Shown: positions 26,360 to 35,799 of the stretch, one piece after another
How the letters are laid out: every line of letters starts with the position of its first letter
Numbering within the stretch: position 1 is the first letter of the stretch
NCBI GenBank assembly: GCA_964424355.1
Contig: CAYRIO010000004.1
Span: 139,556-203,555 of the forward strand
Direction: 5' to 3'
DNA length: 64,000 bases
DNA from: CAZEHS01 sp964424355
GTDB taxonomy: Bacteria; Bacillota; Clostridia; Peptostreptococcales; Acidaminobacteraceae
The notes under the pieces: generated by a model
Seen by the model: only the letters and a program-made list of their open reading frames with translations
Databases searched by the model: none
Told to the model about the DNA's origin: nothing
Made by a program: the position numbers and the translations under genes

Positions 26360-26376
26360 ACAGTCGCTCCTTGGTT

Positions 26377-27381
26377 CTATTCTTCACTTTTAACGGTTGT
26401 CGGTGTTTCAATATAGGCTTTCAATTTTTCGATGGTTGAATAACTGCCCATGCCGATCATGGTTTTTGCCACCAGAGCCTCTGTATTGAAATCCCCGGCA
26501 AAAATAACCTTGTCGTTGGGAAGCTGGTTCCCCACTTCATAAATGCCGAATTCAACGCCTTCTTCCATGCACTGGGTTGTCAGCACCACGGCAACACCGG
26601 CTTCTACCAGCTCTACGATCTTGTGGGAAATGTTCCGATCATCACTGGGTATCCCGCCGATTCCAAAGCTTTCAATGATGACACCCTTGTAGTTGTCCCG
26701 GATATAATCAAAGATTTCCGGATACATCCCAGGAATCAGCTTCAAAACCAAAATCCGGTCATTGTATTTGGTACGCATTTTACAGACCCCGGGGGTCTTT
26801 TTCTTTCGGAACTGATCGATTACATAGGTATTGTATGCGATCTTATGATGTTTGATAGTGGCGACACTGGGAAAATTAACACTCTCAAAGGCATCATAGG
26901 ATTTGGTTTTCACCTTGATCGCCCGGGTTCCTGCAATCAGATTGCCATCAAATACGATGAACACACCGGCAATCTCCTCCATGGCGAACCGGATGGCATC
27001 GGAAAAGTTCTGGATGGCATCGGTATATTCTTCTGTGATGGGATACTGGGAACCGGTTACAATGATGGGCTTGTTCAAATGCTTGAAAATATATTTCAGC
27101 GCCGCGCTTGTATACGCCATGGTGTCTGTGCCATGGGTCACTACGAAACCATCATAGTCCTCATAGTTCTTATAGATCGCTTCAGCAATCTCAAACCATC
27201 TGCCGGGAGTCATATTGGTGCTGTCGATATTCATGACCATGATCCCTTCCAGAATGCACTCATCGCTTTTAATCCCCGACAATCTGATAAGATCTGCTAC
27301 ATTCAGTTCCGGTTTCAATCCGTTTTCGTTTTTCAACGATGCAATGGTGCCGCCAGTTGCAACAATCAGGATTCTTTTCAT
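26377..27381 (-). CDS. ansA: Type I L-asparaginase
   Basis: 334 residues. First catalytic Thr in VATGGTIAS (Thr12) and the second motif VTHGTDTMAYTSAAL are present. It hydrolyses asparagine to aspartate and ammonia in the cytoplasm. ATG at 27381 begins the conserved MKRILIVATGG; an upstream codon at 27417 adds an unrelated tail. A TATAAT box lies at 27441-27436 with only a weak -35. Confidence 0.93.
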   Translation of the reverse strand: MKRILIVATGGTIASLKNENGLKPELNVADLIRLSGIKSDECILEGIMVMNIDSTNMTPGRWFEIAEAIYKNYEDYDGFVVTHGTDTMAYTSAALKYIFKHLNKPIIVTGSQYPITEEYTDAIQNFSDAIRFAMEEIAGVFIVFDGNLIAGTRAIKVKTKSYDAFESVNFPSVATIKHHKIAYNTYVIDQFRKKKTPGVCKMRTKYNDRILVLKLIPGMYPEIFDYIRDNYKGVIIESFGIGGIPSDDRNISHKIVELVEAGVAVVLTTQCMEEGVEFGIYEVGNQLPNDKVIFAGDFNTEALVAKTMIGMGSYSTIEKLKAYIETPTTVKSEE

Positions 27382-27554
27382 GCTCACACCCTGCCCTCTT
27401 CTCAGATTTGAAGCCATAGAATCACTTCACCCCACATTATAGCATGCCCGTCATGAGGTGAAACGGCTGTTATCAAAGGAAATCGCTCAATTTGCCATGC
27501 ATGATAAACAAAATATTCTGATACAGTAACGTTTATATCTCATCACGGCCTCAT

Positions 27555-29999
27555 TCAACTGCAGACAGTAACCTCGGGCGTCTTAATGACGCCCTCTATG
27601 AAGCATCGGACCAGGGCGGGATCGAACTGAGTCCCTGCATGTTTGAGAAGCTCTGCGGCGGCATCCTCTTCCGTCATGGATGCCCTGTAGCTCCGCTCGC
27701 TGGTCATGGCATCAAATGCATCAGCAATGGCAATCATTCTGGATTGCAGGGGAATTGCCTCGCCAACAAGGCCCCTGGGATATCCCTTCCCGTCCCAGCG
27801 CTCATGGTGCGAAAGCACATAGTCGGCCATTTCGGCCATGTCATTGACCGAACTGAGAATCCGATACCCAATCTCCGGATGACGGCGGACCTCATCAAAC
27901 TCTTCCTCCGTCAGCTTCCCAGGTTTATTTAGGAGATACTCATGGATGGCTATTTTGCCGATATCGTGGAGCAGCCCCGCACTGTGGATTTCCTCAATGT
28001 CCCGTTCCGGAAGATTCATCACCACAGCCAGTTCCCGGGCCAGGCAGGAAACACGCTGAGAGTGCTGCTCTTCTCGCTTGTTCTTTTCATGCAGGGTGTT
28101 GATGATGGCGCCGATGGTCTTGCCCCGCATACTGGGGCCCTCGAATAGCTTTTTCTTATACATGTAGTCTTCAGCCCGATTGAAGATCTCATGGATATCT
28201 TCATCCGCGTTTCGCTTCATCTCCCACCCGAATGAAACCGAAAGGTTCACAAAGGCAACCGTTTCTTCTTCACTGATTGTGATGATCCGTCGGATCAGAT
28301 CCTCCGCTTGATCATCTTCCATGTTCGGAATGAGAATAACAAATTCATCGCCGCCAATCCTGGAAATGATCTCATCTGCACGGCAGGCTTTCTTGAGAAC
28401 CTCTCCCACCTTGACCAGAAGCTCATCTCCAGCCTGGTGCCCGAAGGAATCATTGATCAGTTTCAAGCCATTCACATCTGCCATGATGATACAAAGGGGT
28501 AAATTTCGCTGCACATCCAGCCGTTCCAGTTCCTCTTCAAAATATCGCCGATTATAGAGCCCGGTAAGCTGGTCATGATAGCTCAGATACTCAATGCGGT
28601 TCTGGTAGGCTTTCTGGTCCGTGACATTCCGAGTAATTCCAATTACCTCATTCACCTGGCTCCGAGTGATTCTCAGTTCAAAATCAGCCTGCTTTTCCGC
28701 CAATGTCAATGTGTATTCAAAGCTTTGAAGCTCACCGGTATCAATTGCTTCACATATCTTTTCATGGCCTTTTTCTGCAATTTCAGCCGGAAGGATCTCT
28801 CCCAGCAGTCTTCCGATGAATGCCTCCCGGGGCATCAGCAGCTCATCCTCGTTTCCAGCATGGCAATCGATGAACCGGCCATCCTGATCAATGATGAAGA
28901 TGGTATCCGGAAGCGCTTTGAGAATGGCTGCGTTTCGCTCCTCACTGACCTTCAGCTTGCTCTCGCTGAGAATGAGGCGATCATATTGCTCCCGCAGCTC
29001 TTCCTCAATCGCCAGCAGCTCTTCCAAGGACGCTTCCATTTCTTCGTGGGAAGCCGTCAGTTCTTCCTGCTGTTCTTGAAGATCCTTGTTTGCATCAAGC
29101 AATTCCCGGGTCTTGATCTGCACCAGATGCCGCAGGGTGAATCCCCAAAGAACCAGGAACCCTAATACGCTCATCCCTAAAACCGCAATCCATGAATAGG
29201 ATTTCAAGATCCGCACCATATCTTTTTCTTCGTAAATTCCAAGCCATTTTTCATAGATCTTCTGATAGTCTCCGGTAGCCTTCGCAATCTGGAGGCCGCC
29301 ATTCAACAGCAGCAGCAAATTCTCGTTGCCCTTTTTCACTGCCATGCCATAGTCGCTAGGAGTCAGGACCAAGCCCTGGGTCTGGATGTTCTTGATATTC
29401 AACTCTTTTACCGTGTAAAGACCGGGTATCTTCAAGAGGCCAGCATACGCATAGGTTCCGTTGGAAACCAGCTTCAAAGCCTCTGAAACCGTTGATACTT
29501 CAACAAGTTGGATGTCCAACTTCTGATTGGCCAGATACTCGCCTACGATATCCCCCTTCTGAACCACCACCGATTTCCCTTTTAAATCCTGAATGCTCTT
29601 CAGAGTGATGTTCCGGCCGGTGAAAATCGCGCCGCTGGTGACACTGTGCTTGCTGGCGTAACCGTATGTCTTCTCCCGTTCCGGCGAATAGAACATTCCA
29701 GAAATCACATCGATCTCACCGGCTTCCAACGCGCTTCGTACCTTACTCCATTCATCCAAACGGAATTCCACATCATAGCCCATGGCAGTTCCCACATATC
29801 TGGCCAAATCAATATTGAACCCCGCGGGATTGCCGTCCTGGTCCAGATAGCTGTAAGGTGGGTAGTTGATATCGTCGCCGACGAGCAGAACCGGTCTTGC
29901 GGCTTCACCTTTGCGCAGTGTGGAATCACCCGCCGCCACCGTTGAACACAGAACATGGATCATGATCATCAATACAAGAATCCTGCTGATTATTTTCAC
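27555..29999 (-). CDS. Membrane sensor: solute-binding domain-PAS-GGDEF-HD-GYP
   Basis: 814 residues. Signal sequence, family 3 solute-binding domain outside the membrane (about 35-262, NYPPYSYLDQDGNPAGFNIDLAR), one TM (about 270-290), coiled coil (about 300-360), PAS (about 362-480), GGDEF (about 490-640, RIGGDEF intact) and HD-GYP (about 645-805: LLHDIGKIA, LSHHERWDGKGYPRGL). It can in principle both make and degrade c-di-GMP in response to an amino-acid-like ligand. The I-site position reads RADE, so product inhibition may be lost. Both domains keep their catalytic motifs. Confidence 0.93.
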   Translation of the reverse strand: MKIISRILVLMIMIHVLCSTVAAGDSTLRKGEAARPVLLVGDDINYPPYSYLDQDGNPAGFNIDLARYVGTAMGYDVEFRLDEWSKVRSALEAGEIDVISGMFYSPEREKTYGYASKHSVTSGAIFTGRNITLKSIQDLKGKSVVVQKGDIVGEYLANQKLDIQLVEVSTVSEALKLVSNGTYAYAGLLKIPGLYTVKELNIKNIQTQGLVLTPSDYGMAVKKGNENLLLLLNGGLQIAKATGDYQKIYEKWLGIYEEKDMVRILKSYSWIAVLGMSVLGFLVLWGFTLRHLVQIKTRELLDANKDLQEQQEELTASHEEMEASLEELLAIEEELREQYDRLILSESKLKVSEERNAAILKALPDTIFIIDQDGRFIDCHAGNEDELLMPREAFIGRLLGEILPAEIAEKGHEKICEAIDTGELQSFEYTLTLAEKQADFELRITRSQVNEVIGITRNVTDQKAYQNRIEYLSYHDQLTGLYNRRYFEEELERLDVQRNLPLCIIMADVNGLKLINDSFGHQAGDELLVKVGEVLKKACRADEIISRIGGDEFVILIPNMEDDQAEDLIRRIITISEEETVAFVNLSVSFGWEMKRNADEDIHEIFNRAEDYMYKKKLFEGPSMRGKTIGAIINTLHEKNKREEQHSQRVSCLARELAVVMNLPERDIEEIHSAGLLHDIGKIAIHEYLLNKPGKLTEEEFDEVRRHPEIGYRILSSVNDMAEMADYVLSHHERWDGKGYPRGLVGEAIPLQSRMIAIADAFDAMTSERSYRASMTEEDAAAELLKHAGTQFDPALVRCFIEGVIKTPEVTVCS

Positions 30000-30173
30000 A
30001 ATAGTTACCTCACCAAAGTAGTCACTGATTCCTATTATAGCCTAAGTCCGTTAAGTGTGGTACCGCAAGACACAGCTTTTAACAGAACAAATCTTACACG
30101 GGGCATGATATGTTACAATAACCATAGGAATGCCCCTGCCGCATCCACAAAACCATTAAAAGGAGATCCTGTC

Positions 30174-30707
30174 ATGAAGATCCTATCCGAAAAAGCCGGC
30201 CTGTACAAAATCATTGAGCTCCAGGTATTCAGAAAAACCCAGGGTGTGACCTTTGATCTTTTTCCGATGCAGGCAGTGCCCCATATTGATTCCATTGACC
30301 GGGTCCTACACGATCATGGGGCCGTTTCTCCAGGCCCCGTCAATGCGGTGGAACGCCCTTGGTATATGCATACAGCTCAGGATGACAACCTGATAGTCCT
30401 TCACGGGCAGCGCGAGGTAGACATCTACACCCCTGAACACGGCTGCGTGGAACATTTTACCGTCACGCCGGATAAGATCTATCACAATGGCGAGCTGATC
30501 TTTGAGGGCGGAGCCATTCTCGTTTGGCCCAGCGGTGTTTTCCACCGAATCGTCAGTGGTCAGGAAGGCTCCGCCTCCATTAATCTGGCTGTACACCATG
30601 AAGGCTTCGATATTAAGACCAATTTCAGTATTTACGACTTGAACACGGAGACCGGTGCATTCAAAGTAATCCGTGAAGGACATCGGGATCAGGTTCAAAA
30701 TGGCTAG
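30174..30707 (+). CDS. Cupin-like protein of unknown function
   Basis: 177 residues. Beta-rich with motifs that suggest a double-stranded beta-helix: NLIVLHGQREVDIYTPEHG, IFEGGAILVWPSGVFHRIVSG. A single His pair near the end (FHRIV, AVHHEGF) could bind metal. The start at 30174 has AAAAGGAGATCCTGTC; the longer frame from 29955 runs antisense through the neighbouring gene and is rejected. Function not known. Confidence 0.7.
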   Translation: MKILSEKAGLYKIIELQVFRKTQGVTFDLFPMQAVPHIDSIDRVLHDHGAVSPGPVNAVERPWYMHTAQDDNLIVLHGQREVDIYTPEHGCVEHFTVTPDKIYHNGELIFEGGAILVWPSGVFHRIVSGQEGSASINLAVHHEGFDIKTNFSIYDLNTETGAFKVIREGHRDQVQNG

Positions 30708-30808
30708 CCAGTCCTGTGTAATGAAATTATTTTTGTTATCTTTACACATTCAAGTCCTTTAATTTGAACCATTTCAGCCAACACCTCTAATCTCTCTCTA
30801 AAATTGCC

Positions 30809-30823
30809 CCTATAATTTATAGG
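30809..30823 (+). promoter_or_regulatory. Palindrome over the likely rubrerythrin -10 box
   Basis: CCTATAATTTATAGG (7-1-7 perfect) contains TATAAT at 30811-30816. It lies 65 bases before the rubrerythrin start. It may be an operator for an oxidative-stress repressor; it does not match the PerR consensus in register. Confidence 0.45.
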
Positions 30824-30887
30824 TGTTTTAAGGTAGACTGATAATGGTATGAATGATACGAAACCCAACTTCAAGAGGAGGATCATT

Positions 30888-31427
30888 ATGAGTAACCTTA
30901 AGGGCACCAAGACTGAAGCGAACTTAATGGCGGCATTTGCCGGTGAATCACAGGCACGGAACAAGTATACATACTTTGCTTCAAAAGCAAAAAAAGAGGG
31001 CTATGAGCAAATCGCTCAGTTGTTCCTTGAAACTGCAGAAAACGAAAAAGAACACGCAAAAATCTGGTACAAGCTCCTTCACGATGGCGTTGCCGATACG
31101 GCCGCTAATCTGGAAGCTGCCGCAGATGGTGAGAACTATGAGTGGACTTCCATGTATGAGGATTTTGTAAAAGATGCCAAGGCTGAAGGCTTTGACAAGA
31201 TCGCTTACCTTTTCGGCGCTGTCGCTAAAATTGAGAAGGAGCACGAAGCCCGTTACCGCGCGCTTTTGGACAATCTCAACGGCGGCAAGGTTTTCAAGAA
31301 GGATGAGAAAGTCACTTGGCAATGTATCAACTGCGGCCATGTACACGAAGGTTTGGCTGCTCTCAAGGTTTGTCCGGTTTGTGACCATCCGGAATCGTAC
31401 TTCCAGGTTGTCGCTAAAAACTACTAA
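30888..31427 (+). CDS. rbr: Rubrerythrin
   Basis: 179 residues. N-terminal ferritin-like di-iron domain with AAFAGESQARNKYTYFA, ETAENEKEHAKIWY and AKIEKEHEARYRALL supplying Glu and His ligands. C-terminal rubredoxin-type iron site CINCGHVHEG...CPVCDHPESYF. It reduces hydrogen peroxide in anaerobes. AAGAGGAGGATCATT precedes the ATG at 30888; an upstream in-frame ATG at 30849 lacks a site. Confidence 0.97.
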   Translation: MSNLKGTKTEANLMAAFAGESQARNKYTYFASKAKKEGYEQIAQLFLETAENEKEHAKIWYKLLHDGVADTAANLEAAADGENYEWTSMYEDFVKDAKAEGFDKIAYLFGAVAKIEKEHEARYRALLDNLNGGKVFKKDEKVTWQCINCGHVHEGLAALKVCPVCDHPESYFQVVAKNY

Positions 31428-31428
31428 T

Positions 31429-31477
31429 CCCATAAACCAGTAAGGACCCCGATAAGGGGTCTTTTCTCGTTTATGGG
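31429..31477 (+). terminator. Nested hairpin terminator after rubrerythrin
   Basis: Inner hairpin AGGACCCC-gataa-GGGGTCTTTTCT acts as terminator. An outer repeat CCCATAAAC (31429-31437) and GTTTATGGG (31469-31477) encloses it. Confidence 0.8.
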
Positions 31478-31576
31478 AACAGGAATCGCCTCAAAAGAGC
31501 CCGCGCTGATTTTCCTGTAAACAGATGTTTTCAATAGATAAGAAAAGTGTATATAGTTCTCAAAGGAGCGATGGCG

Positions 31577-32551
31577 ATGAGACAATTTGAAAAACCGAAA
31601 ATTTTCATCAGCAAATGTCTGGGACAGGCCCACTGCCGATTTGATGGCGCTATCATTGGAAGTGATGTGGTTGAAGGCCTGGCTCCTTATGTTGAATACA
31701 TCACGACCTGCCCTGAAATGGAGATCGGACTGCCGGTCCCCCGGGAGGCGCTTCGTATCATCCGCAATGAGCAGCAGGAAGACCGCTTGGTGTTCTCAGC
31801 AAGCGGCACGGACAAGACAGAAGACATCATCCGCTTTTCAAAAGCGTACTTGGCGCAGCTGGACGAAAAGGACATTGACGGCTTCATCCTCAAACACCGG
31901 TCCCCCTCCTGCGGCATCAACGATGTCAAAATCTATAAGAGCATCGGAAAATCCAACAGCATTCCCGGGAAAACCACTGGATTTTTTGGCCGGGCTATTG
32001 AAGCTCAGTTCCCCCATGTTCCCCTGGAGAACGAAGGCAGACTTCTGAACTTCAATATCCGGGAGCATTTCATGATCCGTGTGTTCATGATGCGGGATTT
32101 CAAGAAAGTTAAGCGGTCCGGAAGCCTGCCGGAGCTGATTGCCTTCCATTCTGCGAATAAATATCTTTTGATGGGATTCAGCCAAAAGCTGCTGACTGTC
32201 ATGGGCAGGATCACCGCCAATCACGACGGCCTTGGTTTTAAGGAACTCATCGCGGCTTACGAAAGTCATCTGGTAAAAGCCCTGGAGCAGCCCCCTTCCA
32301 CCCAGCGGAACATCAATGTGCTGCTGCATGTGTTCGGATACTTCAAAAGACATCTGAACAGCAGCGAAAAGGCTTTCTTCCTGGAAAATCTGGAGTTGTA
32401 CAATCTGAAGCGGATTCCTTTTTCAGTGCTCCTGGGCATCTTGAGATCCTGGGTGATCCGGTTCGATGAACCCTATTTGAAAGGACAGACACTTTTTGAG
32501 CCCTTCCCGGCCGCCCTTTTCGAAGTGACGGATTCCGGAAAGGGATTGTAA
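31577..32551 (+). CDS. DUF523-DUF1722 fusion protein (YbgA type)
   Basis: 325 residues. N-terminal DUF523 (about 8-155: ISKCLGQAHCRFDG, FILKHRSPSCGINDVK with conserved Cys) is joined to a C-terminal DUF1722 domain (about 185-300). The fusion is common in bacteria; function unknown, and the DUF523 half is linked to tRNA thiolation or metabolism only by hints in the literature. AAGGAGCGATGGCG precedes ATG 31577 with ideal spacing; ATG 31571 is too close to the site. Confidence 0.85.
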   Translation: MRQFEKPKIFISKCLGQAHCRFDGAIIGSDVVEGLAPYVEYITTCPEMEIGLPVPREALRIIRNEQQEDRLVFSASGTDKTEDIIRFSKAYLAQLDEKDIDGFILKHRSPSCGINDVKIYKSIGKSNSIPGKTTGFFGRAIEAQFPHVPLENEGRLLNFNIREHFMIRVFMMRDFKKVKRSGSLPELIAFHSANKYLLMGFSQKLLTVMGRITANHDGLGFKELIAAYESHLVKALEQPPSTQRNINVLLHVFGYFKRHLNSSEKAFFLENLELYNLKRIPFSVLLGILRSWVIRFDEPYLKGQTLFEPFPAALFEVTDSGKGL

Positions 32552-32632
32552 TGCGCCCCGCGAAGTGAAACGGTCTTTCCGCATCAGGCTAAATTCGCAG
32601 AAAACCACAACCAATTGAGAAAGGCGGCCTCC

Positions 32633-34300
32633 ATGAGGAGAACCATCATCATCGCCGGCTCTGCCGGAACCGGTATCAACACTGTTCAGTCATTTCTGGA
32701 AATTCTGTTGAAACATAGCGGCTACCACCTGTTATCGTATCGCAACTATATGTCCCGCATCCGCGGCGGTTTCAACTTCACATCCATCACTGCGGGAGAC
32801 GGCCCTGTGCAGGCTGTTGAAAGCCGGGCGGATATCCTGTTGGCTCTGGATGACCTTGCGATTCAGGAGTCCGGTACCCTGCTGAAGGAAAAGGGACTGT
32901 TAATTGCTTTTCAAAGGGACTTTAAAGGGACTGCGCCAACGGGAAATACCCTGATTTTGGATGATGTGGCTCTTTCCGCAAAAATCACCAGCAAGAGCGC
33001 CTTTGCCATGGCCCCCCTTGGGGCCGCCCTCCACCGGATGGGACTGAGTGAAAAGACCCTTGATCAAATCCACTCTGCCAAATGGTCGGACCCGGTCATT
33101 CAAGAAAACCGTGTGGCTGCCGCCTGGGGCTTTAGTCAGACCGAAGCCGAATGCGAGACGCCTGCCGCACCGGATTCTACACTCCTGGTCAATGGAAATC
33201 AGGCTGTCGCCTTGGGAGCACTCTGCGCCGGCCTGGGATTCTACAGCGCCTACCCCATGGCCCCATCAACCGGGATCATGAATTATCTTGGTGCCAACGA
33301 GAAACGGATGCAGATCATCGTGGAACAGGCAGAGGATGAAATTTCCGCCTTGATAGCCGTTATCGGTGCCGCTTCAAATGGGGTGCGTTCCATGACGGGA
33401 ACCAGTGGCGGAGGATTTTCACTGATGGTGGAAGGCTTGGGTTTTGCAGCAATCAGCGAAACACCGGTGGTTATCGCCAATGTACAGCGTCCCGGACCAG
33501 CCACGGGATCCCCTACCCGGACCGAGCAGGGGGATCTCTCCTTTGCAGTCCACGCTTCCCAGGGGGAATTCGTCCGGCTGGTCATGGCCCCGGCAACTGT
33601 GGAAGCCAGTTTTTATGACACCTTCCGCGCCTTCAATCTGGCCGACCGCTTCCAGATCCCTGTGATCATCCTAACCGACCAGCAGCTGGGAGATGCCTCA
33701 CAGACCGTTCCTCCTTTTGACATCACGGGGCTGGAAATACACCGGGGGCTTTCTGAAGAACCCACCTCCGACTACAAACGCTATGATTACTCCCGTATCG
33801 AAGGAGCCCGCAAATATCCTGGGCTGGATGACACCCTGATCATGACTGATTCCCATATCCATGATGAGCTGGGGTGTATGACGGAGGACGCCGGTGCGGC
33901 CATCCGATTGAAAAATAAATTCCTCCACCGTATGGAAGCTCTCCGTAACGCAGTGGCTCCCCCTGTTGTGGATGGCCCCGCCGATGCGCAGACTGTTTTC
34001 ATTTGCTGGGGCTCCACCTATGGGGTTGTAAAGGAAGCGTTGTCCGAACTCCGGGCCCAAGGCCATTCCGTCGCCATGGTGCATTATACGGATGTATTTC
34101 CCCTGAATCCGGCCCATACCGCGCCTTTCATTCATGCGAAGCGGATCATCAATGTGGAGCTCAACGCCTTTAATCAGTTTGGAAAGCTGCTCCGCATGGA
34201 AACCGGCCTGGCTTACCACCACACCATCAACCGCTACGACGGCCGCCCCTTTGTGGTTGAAGACATCGTTTCAGAATTCGAGGTGATTATCCATGGCTGA
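32633..34300 (+). CDS. korA: 2-oxoacid:ferredoxin oxidoreductase, fused gamma-alpha subunit
   Basis: 555 residues. The N-terminal part (about 1-180) is the gamma domain (IIIAGSAGTGINT, MSRIRGGFNFTS). The rest is the alpha subunit (GNQAVALGALCAGLGFYSAYPMAPSTGIM, QAEDEISALIAVIGAASNG, TSGGGFSLMVEGLG). With the overlapping korB it oxidises a 2-oxoacid to an acyl-CoA and reduces ferredoxin. Substrate is uncertain (2-oxoglutarate or a branched/aromatic oxoacid). No ferredoxin-domain delta subunit is near. Start at 32633 follows GAGAAAGGCGGCC. Confidence 0.88.
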   Translation: MRRTIIIAGSAGTGINTVQSFLEILLKHSGYHLLSYRNYMSRIRGGFNFTSITAGDGPVQAVESRADILLALDDLAIQESGTLLKEKGLLIAFQRDFKGTAPTGNTLILDDVALSAKITSKSAFAMAPLGAALHRMGLSEKTLDQIHSAKWSDPVIQENRVAAAWGFSQTEAECETPAAPDSTLLVNGNQAVALGALCAGLGFYSAYPMAPSTGIMNYLGANEKRMQIIVEQAEDEISALIAVIGAASNGVRSMTGTSGGGFSLMVEGLGFAAISETPVVIANVQRPGPATGSPTRTEQGDLSFAVHASQGEFVRLVMAPATVEASFYDTFRAFNLADRFQIPVIILTDQQLGDASQTVPPFDITGLEIHRGLSEEPTSDYKRYDYSRIEGARKYPGLDDTLIMTDSHIHDELGCMTEDAGAAIRLKNKFLHRMEALRNAVAPPVVDGPADAQTVFICWGSTYGVVKEALSELRAQGHSVAMVHYTDVFPLNPAHTAPFIHAKRIINVELNAFNQFGKLLRMETGLAYHHTINRYDGRPFVVEDIVSEFEVIIHG

Positions 34301-35147
34301 AAACAATCCCTTTATCAAAAAAATCGCTCCAGCGTGGTGTCCGGGCTGCGGCGACTTCGGTATCCTTGAAGCACTGTCGGAGACTCTGTTTGAAATGGGT
34401 CTGACCCCCCAGGAGGTTTTGGCCGTATCCGGCATCGGCCAGGCCGCCAAGCTGCCTCACTATATCCGGGCCCATGGGCTCAACTCCCTGCACGGCCGGG
34501 CTCTGCCTGCCGCCATGGGCGCTCAGGCCGCCAACAGCAATCTGAAGATTGTCCTCGCTACCGGCGACGGTGATGCCTATTCCGAAGGCGGCAATCATCT
34601 GCTTCACAATATCCGTCGGAACCTGGATCTGGTGCACATGGTCCACGACAACCAGGTTTACGGACTCACCAAAGGCCAGGGATCACCGACAACCCCAAAG
34701 GGCCAGAAAACATCCCTCCAGGTGGAGGGCATGCGTCCAGACCCATTGAACCCGCTGGCACTTGCCATCAGCCTGGGCTGCAGCTTTGTGGCCCGGAGCT
34801 TTTCCGGAGATAAGGCGCACCTCAAGGGTATCTTGAAAGCCGCTTTGGAGCATCCGGGATATGCCCTGGTGGACATCCTCCAACCCTGTGTATCCTTTAA
34901 CAAGATCAACACCTTCAAATGGTATAAGGACCGGGTCTACTCCCTGCCGGAAACCTATGATCCCCATGATCGGGACGAGGCCTTCAGGCGAGCTCATGAA
35001 TTCGGTGATGATGGCATTCCCATCGGCGTTCTCTACCTGAATGAGAAGCCGACCTTTATCCAGCGTAATGACCATATCCCCCATCCCCTGGTGGCTATTC
35101 CCCGTTCTCCTTCGGTAATTCTCCCCTTGCTGGAGAAGTTAAGATGA
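34293..35147 (+). CDS. korB: 2-oxoacid:ferredoxin oxidoreductase, beta (TPP) subunit
   Basis: 284 residues. Cluster/TPP motif PAWCPGCGDFGI (Cys16, Cys19), thiamine diphosphate and Mg2+ motif ATGDGDAYSEGGNH, and DNQVYGLTKGQGSPTTPKGQK, which is the conserved catalytic stretch. Overlaps korA by 8 bases, indicating a fixed ratio complex. The C-terminal residues (FKWYKDRVYSLPE) match KorB-type subunits rather than pyruvate-type ones. Confidence 0.92.
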   Translation: MAENNPFIKKIAPAWCPGCGDFGILEALSETLFEMGLTPQEVLAVSGIGQAAKLPHYIRAHGLNSLHGRALPAAMGAQAANSNLKIVLATGDGDAYSEGGNHLLHNIRRNLDLVHMVHDNQVYGLTKGQGSPTTPKGQKTSLQVEGMRPDPLNPLALAISLGCSFVARSFSGDKAHLKGILKAALEHPGYALVDILQPCVSFNKINTFKWYKDRVYSLPETYDPHDRDEAFRRAHEFGDDGIPIGVLYLNEKPTFIQRNDHIPHPLVAIPRSPSVILPLLEKLR

Positions 35148-35168
35148 CCCGCTTTAAGGAGGATTTGA

Positions 35169-35753
35169 TTGGATAAGCTCTATGACACTTTCATGGCCCC
35201 CCTGGAAAAGCGCTGGTTGACCAAACTCAGATTCCAGCTGATTGCCCAAGCCTCGGGACAGGTCCTCGAAATCGGTTTTGGCACCGGCGCAAACCTCAGG
35301 CACTATGATCAGAACAGCGTCCGCTCCCTGACGACCCTCGACCCCGAAGTACAGAAAACGATCCCGAAGCCATCCGGCATTGAATTCCGAATGGTAGCCG
35401 GTCACGCTGAAAAGCTGCCCTTTGATGATGGCTCATTCGACACGGTCGTAGAAACGCTGGTTCTCTGTTCCGTTTCAGATATCAGGACCTGCCTGATGGA
35501 GGTCCGGCGTGTTCTCCGCCCTGGAGGCCGGTTTATTTTCCTGGATCATGTGCTTCCGGAAAACAAAGCACTGTCCGTTGTTTTCCAAGGCATCAACGTA
35601 ATATGGCCGCATCTTGTTCATGGCTGCAACCTTAACCGCAGGCCTCATCTTTTAATTGAGGCCTGCGGGTTTTCCATTCTCGAATCCGGCACCTGCGCGA
35701 ACGCTGTATTCCGATATGGGGTCGCTGAGAAAATTCCGGATTCCTCTGCATAA
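35169..35753 (+). CDS. Class I SAM-dependent methyltransferase
   Basis: 194 residues. Motif I LEIGFGTGANL, motif II around FDTVVETLVLCSV, and RRVLRPGGRFIFLDHV are characteristic of the UbiE/Coq5-type methyltransferase fold. Substrate unknown. Starts at a TTG, supported by AAGGAGGATTTGA directly upstream. It follows korB after 21 bases and may be the last gene of the DUF523-korAB unit. Confidence 0.85.
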   Translation: MDKLYDTFMAPLEKRWLTKLRFQLIAQASGQVLEIGFGTGANLRHYDQNSVRSLTTLDPEVQKTIPKPSGIEFRMVAGHAEKLPFDDGSFDTVVETLVLCSVSDIRTCLMEVRRVLRPGGRFIFLDHVLPENKALSVVFQGINVIWPHLVHGCNLNRRPHLLIEACGFSILESGTCANAVFRYGVAEKIPDSSA

Positions 35754-35781
35754 TAATAAAAGAGATGCACAGGTGCATCTC
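35752..35781 (-). terminator. Terminator of the small gene at 35800-36021
   Basis: Minus strand GAGATGCAC-ct-GTGCATCTC (9 bp, 35781-35762) followed by TTTTATTATTA. On the plus strand it is also a hairpin after the methyltransferase gene but with A-run. Confidence 0.75.
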
Positions 35782-35799
35782 AAAATTTTGCGAAATCTC

